Positions 62,873 through 64,000 of a DNA stretch of 64,000 bases are shown piece after piece. How positions within the stretch are numbered: position 1 is the first letter of the stretch; every line of letters starts with the position of its first letter. The DNA lies in the NCBI RefSeq assembly GCF_900107965.1, contig NZ_FNVU01000023.1, positions 1-64,000 on the forward strand, written 5' to 3'. Origin of the DNA: Actinacidiphila yanglinensis (lineage in GTDB: Bacteria; Actinomycetota; Actinomycetes; Streptomycetales; Streptomycetaceae). The notes beneath the pieces were generated by a model. That model was not told where the DNA came from, searched no databases, and saw only the letters and a program-made list of their open reading frames with translations. The position numbers were made by a program, and so were the translations under genes.

Positions 62873-63670
62873 CTACTGCGGAGCCTTCGCGGTGATCACC
62901 GCGAAGGCTCCGCCCTGCGGGTCTGCGAGGACAGCCATCCGGCCCGCCGCCATATCGAAGGCGGGGGCGATGACGCTGCCACCGGCGCGGACGGCCGCGG
63001 CCTGAACCTCGTCGACGCTGTCCGCGCTGAAGTACGGCTGCCAGTGCGGGGGGACGCCGGACGGGAGGGTGGACAAGTCCATGATCCCGCCGACCGCGCG
63101 GCCGTCGACCTTGAATTCGATGTACTCCTCCGCGCCGGGCATCTCGGAGCGGGCCGTGGTGACCGGCAGGACGGAGCTGTAGAACGCAGGGGCTGCCTGG
63201 AGGTCGGCGGTGACCAGCTCGTTCCAGATGAGCGCACCATGTTCGTTGACGATGCCCGCGCCGTCGAAGGTACCGGCCTGCCAGAGGCCGACGGCAGCCC
63301 CTGTCGGATCGGAGATCACGGCCATGCGACCGAGATCCATGACGTCCATCGGGCCCATCAAGACCGTGCCGCCGGCTTCGGTGACGGACTTGAGGGTGCT
63401 GTCGATGGTGTCCGTGGACAGGTAAGTGGTCCACACCGTCGGTGGCAGCGGGTCGGGAACCGTCCCGTCCGGGTTCATCGCCTTCATGATCCCGGCAACG
63501 GGCTTGCCCTTGAGTGTGCAGACGGCGTACCCGCCCTGTTCGGCGGGCCCGATCTCGCCCTGCCAGCCCAACAGGTCGCAGTAGAAGTCGATGGCCGCCT
63601 GCTGGTCAGGGACCATCAGGTCGATCCAACACGGAGTGCCGGGCTTGTAGGGGCCGTTCATTTCGGGCAC
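62873..63670 (-). CDS. VOC-family (glyoxalase-like) protein, two domains
   Basis: 265 residues, two tandem VOC halves. Half 1: GTPCWIDLMVPDQQAAIDFY, CDLLGWQGEIG, GRMAVISDPTGAAVGLWQAG. Half 2: GALIWNELVTADLQAAPAFY, GGSVIAPAFDMAAGRMAVLA, DPQGGAFAVITA. Each half has the beta-alpha-beta-beta-beta module. Such proteins include hydroxylases, glyoxalases and antibiotic-binding proteins; no metal-site assignment is possible. Its 3' end coincides with a 36-bp perfect palindrome. Confidence 0.85.
   Translation of the reverse strand: MPEMNGPYKPGTPCWIDLMVPDQQAAIDFYCDLLGWQGEIGPAEQGGYAVCTLKGKPVAGIMKAMNPDGTVPDPLPPTVWTTYLSTDTIDSTLKSVTEAGGTVLMGPMDVMDLGRMAVISDPTGAAVGLWQAGTFDGAGIVNEHGALIWNELVTADLQAAPAFYSSVLPVTTARSEMPGAEEYIEFKVDGRAVGGIMDLSTLPSGVPPHWQPYFSADSVDEVQAAAVRAGGSVIAPAFDMAAGRMAVLADPQGGAFAVITAKAPQ
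62878..62913. repeat. 36-bp perfect palindrome at the VOC gene 3' end
   Basis: Every base from 62878 to 62913 pairs with its mirror partner, centre between 62895 and 62896 (centre GGTGATCACC). It encodes the last codons of the VOC protein (FAVITAKAP). Confidence 0.85.
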
Positions 63671-63896
63671 TGATGCCTCCAGGATGCCGCTCGGGACGGG
63701 ACAGGCCGTCCCCTACCCTGCCCGCACCCGGCCAATCAGCCCAAATGGGTGATAGGTGTGCATACGCATCGCAGAACGCTCCACGGGCGCAGCAGACCGC
63801 GGACCGACACTCGCACCAGCCCCCGCCCACGCCGACCAGAGTTCTCTCAACTGCCTTGATGTGTGCGCGTGTTGTGCGTGAAATGGGTGGGCGATG
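63671..63896. other. Intergenic region
   Basis: No gene seen. Confidence 0.4.
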
Positions 63897-64000
63897 TGAG
63901 GTACGGTCGCTTGGCCCCGGGGGGACATCCGCAGCGTCTGCGGGTGCCGGGGGTCGTATTCGATGTCGGCATTCCTCCGCGTGGCAGAGATCGCGCGGGG
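63897..64000 (+). CDS. Possible partial gene running off the window end
   Basis: A GTG at 63897 opens a frame without a stop to the window end (RYGRLAPGGHPQRLRVPGVV). Codon use is plausible but the part seen is too short to identify. Confidence 0.25.

Overview
High-G+C actinobacterial DNA, almost certainly Streptomyces. The evidence is strong third-position G/C, GTG starts, a WhiB-like gene, a DUF5709 gene, a TTA (bldA-type) codon at codon 2 of one gene, and a telomere-maintenance pair (tap-like and tpg-like) that is diagnostic of linear actinomycete replicons. I see no rRNA, tRNA or CRISPR array. The window reads as the arm of a linear chromosome, or a large linear plasmid, in which defence and plasmid-maintenance genes sit next to ordinary secreted-enzyme genes.

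Region by region. 1-7 kb is decayed: a nonsense-broken small gene, a DUF3223 gene, GNAT and WhiB-like genes that run into each other tail to tail, a SEC-C protein, a NYN ribonuclease, then a gene cut off at a 27-bp inverted repeat. 7.3-11.1 kb is one large STAND NTPase (HTH, NB-ARC, WD40). 11.2-15.4 kb is the tap-tpg pair; its Tap-like protein is a fusion carrying Phd-like modules and a DnaB-like domain with a damaged Walker A. 15.5-24.0 kb is a complete three-gene pPIWI-RE system (REase, DinG-like helicase, pPIWI-RE) with a second predicted PD-(D/E)XK nuclease transcribed divergently. 24.9-28.4 kb holds a RelE/HigB-type toxin with an XRE antitoxin, then an overlapping pair of XRE-ImmA/IrrE peptidase and PIN protein. 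28.5-36.9 kb is a complete type III Wadjet operon, jetABCD, with 4-nt overlaps at every junction.

37-41 kb has an HTH gene that overlaps the jetD 3' end antisense, an SGNH lipase, an IS21 remnant and an endonuclease VII-like HNH protein. 41-55 kb is a mosaic: LysR/SnoaL, a replication-relaxation protein, a broken MobF relaxase, a broken recombinase-like gene, a barstar-domain protein and several repeat families (two 12-bp iteron arrays, a gap-free ~174-bp duplication, twin 19-bp-stem hairpins, a 19-bp motif). These suggest relics of one or more integrated conjugative elements. 55-64 kb is conventional accessory chromosome: an I36-type inhibitor, a small exported protein, LysR with two DoxX-like genes, a Tat-exported GH106-type rhamnosidase and a VOC protein.

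How it works together: pPIWI-RE and Wadjet are both thought to act against invading DNA, Wadjet specifically against circular plasmids. Placed beside the genes that maintain linear telomeres and two toxin-like pairs, they make a plausible linear-replicon module against circular competitors. That synthesis is inference; the gene identities rest on motifs and recalled family similarity, not on searches.
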